Assembly: GCA_947003375.1 (NCBI GenBank)
Contig: CAMQOJ010000230.1
Location: 1-6,908 of the forward strand
Origin: an uncultured Lachnospiraceae bacterium
GTDB taxonomy: Bacteria > Bacillota > Clostridia > Lachnospirales > Lachnospiraceae
Reading direction: 5' to 3'
DNA: 6,908 nt
In this document: positions 5,538 through 6,908 of the stretch, piece by piece
Layout: every line of letters starts with the position of its first letter
Numbering within the stretch: position 1 is the first letter of the stretch
Notes under the pieces: model-generated
Told to the model about the DNA's origin: nothing
What the model saw: only the letters and a program-made list of their open reading frames with translations
Database searches by the model: none
Position numbers and translations under genes: made by a program

Positions 5538-6908
5538 GAAAGAAACTGGCATCAAAAAGGATTCGGCTGTTGAGAGGCCTGTCATCGGGAAACTGAGGAA
5601 ATGCATCATCATCGCGGCGTGGCTGATGATATGGCACATCCTCGCCCTGGCGGCGGACAATCCGATTCTGCTGGCCACACCGGCACAGACAGCCTGGCGG
5701 ATGCTGGCCCTGTTTGGCGGGGGAAGCTTTTATGCGGCTGTGGGCAGGAGCCTCCTGCGGATTGCCATGGGATTTTTTGCCGGCATGGCAGCGGCGCTGC
5801 TCCTGGCCTCCGGCAGCAGGCGCTTTTCCCTGATAGAAGAATTCCTTTCTCCCCTGATGGCCCTGGCGAAGGCCGTGCCAGTGGCTTCCTTTGTGGTGGT
5901 GCTGCTTATCTGGTGGGGAGCGGAAGCCCTGTCCGCGGTAATCTGCTTTCTGGTAGTCCTGCCTAACATCTACATCAATACACTGGAAGGGCTGAAAAGC
6001 ACGGATTCCAAAATGCTGGAGATGGCCCGGGTCTTCCGGCTTCCTGCGCGGAGCCTATTTTTCTATATCTATCGTCCTGCCCTGAAGCCGTTTCTGTACA
6101 GCGGCATGAAGATTTCGCTGGGGATGTGCTGGAAATCAGGAATCGCGGCGGAGGTCATCGGTGTTCCCGGCGGCTCCATAGGAGAGGGCCTGTATCTGTC
6201 CAAAGTATATCTGGACACGGCCGGAGTCCTTGGGTGGACGGCGGCGGTCATACTGCTCAGCGTCTTTTTCGAGAAGGCGGTGCTGCACCTCGTGGATTGT
6301 TTCTTCGCGTGGAATCCGGGATGCGGGGGAAAGCGCTATGCAGAGCAAAAACATGCGAAAGAGCGCATGCACGGTGCAGGATGCCCTAAGCCCCCGGTAC
6401 AGGAGGGGGCCATCAGGCTTACGGAGGTGACGAAGGCCTACGGCGGACAGACTGTCATAGACCGTCTGAGCGCGGTCTATGAACCCGGACAGATCTACTA
6501 TCTGACCGGCCCATCCGGCAGCGGCAAGACTACTCTGCTGCGCATCCTGGCCCAGCTGACCGAGCCGGACAGCGGGCAGATGACGGCTCCGTCCCGGTGC
6601 GGCGTGGTCTTTCAGGAGGACAGGCTCTGCGAGGACTACAGCGCTGTAACGAATGTAGAGCTGGCAACCGGAGACAGGGCGGGGGCGGAGGAGGCGCTGG
6701 GCCTATTGCTTCCCCAGGAGGCCCTGCACAAGCCCTGCAGGCAGCTCAGCGGCGGCATGCGGCGCAGGGTGGCTCTGGTCCGGGCCATGGAGGCGGAGTC
6801 CCGCTATGTGCTTCTGGACGAACCCTTCACAGGGATGGACAGGGACACCTGTGCCGGGGCAATGCAGTATATCCGGGAGAGGCAGGCGGGCCGCACGGTG
6901 ATCATAGC
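5533..6908 (+). CDS. Fused ABC permease-ATPase, NitT/TauT (SsuC-SsuB-like) class; 3' end beyond the window
   Basis: One frame, open from the stop at 5497-5499 to the window end, encodes both the membrane and the ATP-binding part of the importer. Counting from ATT 5533, at least 458 residues are visible. The permease part (about 1-260) has six likely membrane segments (near 25-41, 77-92, 115-131, 133-151, 192-211, 231-258). It carries an EAA-type coupling loop, EMARVFRLPARSLF from 163 to P182, and the family segment WKSGIAAEVIG. A hydrophilic linker (261-293) leads to the ATPase, which starts IRLTEVTKAYGG at 294. Its motifs are Walker A GPSGSGKT (326-333, Lys332), Q-loop Gln361, signature LSGGM (405-409), Walker B LLDEP with Asp429 and Glu430, and D-loop GMD (434-436). 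The H-loop would lie just past the window. Normally these are two genes. An internal start at ATG 6367 is possible but has only a weak purine tract before it. The first ATG of the frame, 5626, would cut away the basic n-region and half of helix 1. The substrate is unknown. Confidence 0.85.
   Translation, partial: MKKETGIKKDSAVERPVIGKLRKCIIIAAWLMIWHILALAADNPILLATPAQTAWRMLALFGGGSFYAAVGRSLLRIAMGFFAGMAAALLLASGSRRFSLIEEFLSPLMALAKAVPVASFVVVLLIWWGAEALSAVICFLVVLPNIYINTLEGLKSTDSKMLEMARVFRLPARSLFFYIYRPALKPFLYSGMKISLGMCWKSGIAAEVIGVPGGSIGEGLYLSKVYLDTAGVLGWTAAVILLSVFFEKAVLHLVDCFFAWNPGCGGKRYAEQKHAKERMHGAGCPKPPVQEGAIRLTEVTKAYGGQTVIDRLSAVYEPGQIYYLTGPSGSGKTTLLRILAQLTEPDSGQMTAPSRCGVVFQEDRLCEDYSAVTNVELATGDRAGAEEALGLLLPQEALHKPCRQLSGGMRRRVALVRAMEAESRYVLLDEPFTGMDRDTCAGAMQYIRERQAGRTVII

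Noticed and set aside
5601..5966. ATG 5601 with GAGG just before it, as the permease start
   Set aside because: It is in another frame, giving a His/Arg/Gly-rich product, and the spacing of 2 bases is too short. The permease reads in the frame of 5602.

Overview
The window reads as chromosome of a Gram-positive anaerobe of the Clostridia, most likely Lachnospiraceae. This is an inference from several things: strong GGAGG-type ribosome binding sites before every gene with a canonical start, a tRNA without an encoded CCA, a lipoprotein importer receptor and a glucosyltransferase-II-like membrane protein of the kinds familiar from that family, and a moderately GC-rich base composition. The species cannot be named from the sequence alone. 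Every gene I can support lies on the + strand.

Layout. Bases 1-53 are the 3' part of a tRNA-Pro with anticodon AGG, followed by an intrinsic terminator (61-107). A short leader (104-226) carries a perfect 10-bp tandem repeat and a near-consensus sigma-A promoter (TTGAAA-N17-TATGAT). This promoter drives a polytopic GtrII-like membrane glucosyltransferase (227-1873). After 49 bases comes a TrmA/RlmD-family rRNA uracil-C5 methyltransferase with a very basic N-terminal tail (1923-3395). It is followed by a cytosolic type I asparaginase (3479-4486), a substrate-binding lipoprotein of the NitT/TauT ABC importer class (4521-5537), and an open frame that runs off the window end (about 5533-6908).

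The last frame is the most notable feature. It encodes a complete SsuC/TauC-like permease and continues in the same frame, without a stop, through a 33-residue hydrophilic linker into an SsuB/TauB-like ATPase with Walker A, Q-loop, signature, Walker B and D-loop. The usual permease and ATPase genes of this importer are therefore one gene here. The frame has no ATG, GTG or TTG before the first membrane helix. The best-placed initiation site is an ATT overlapping the stop of the lipoprotein gene (ATTAA), behind a GGAGGAGG sequence inside that gene.

How the genes fit together. The lipoprotein and the fused permease-ATPase form one importer, coupled by overlap. The substrate cannot be read from the sequence: this class includes importers of sulfonates, nitrate and pyrimidine precursors. 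The methyltransferase and asparaginase are housekeeping functions, and the membrane glucosyltransferase next to the tRNA looks like accessory cell-surface content. I see no convincing terminator between 1873 and the window end, so read-through across all five genes is possible. No mobile element, CRISPR array or prophage gene is visible.
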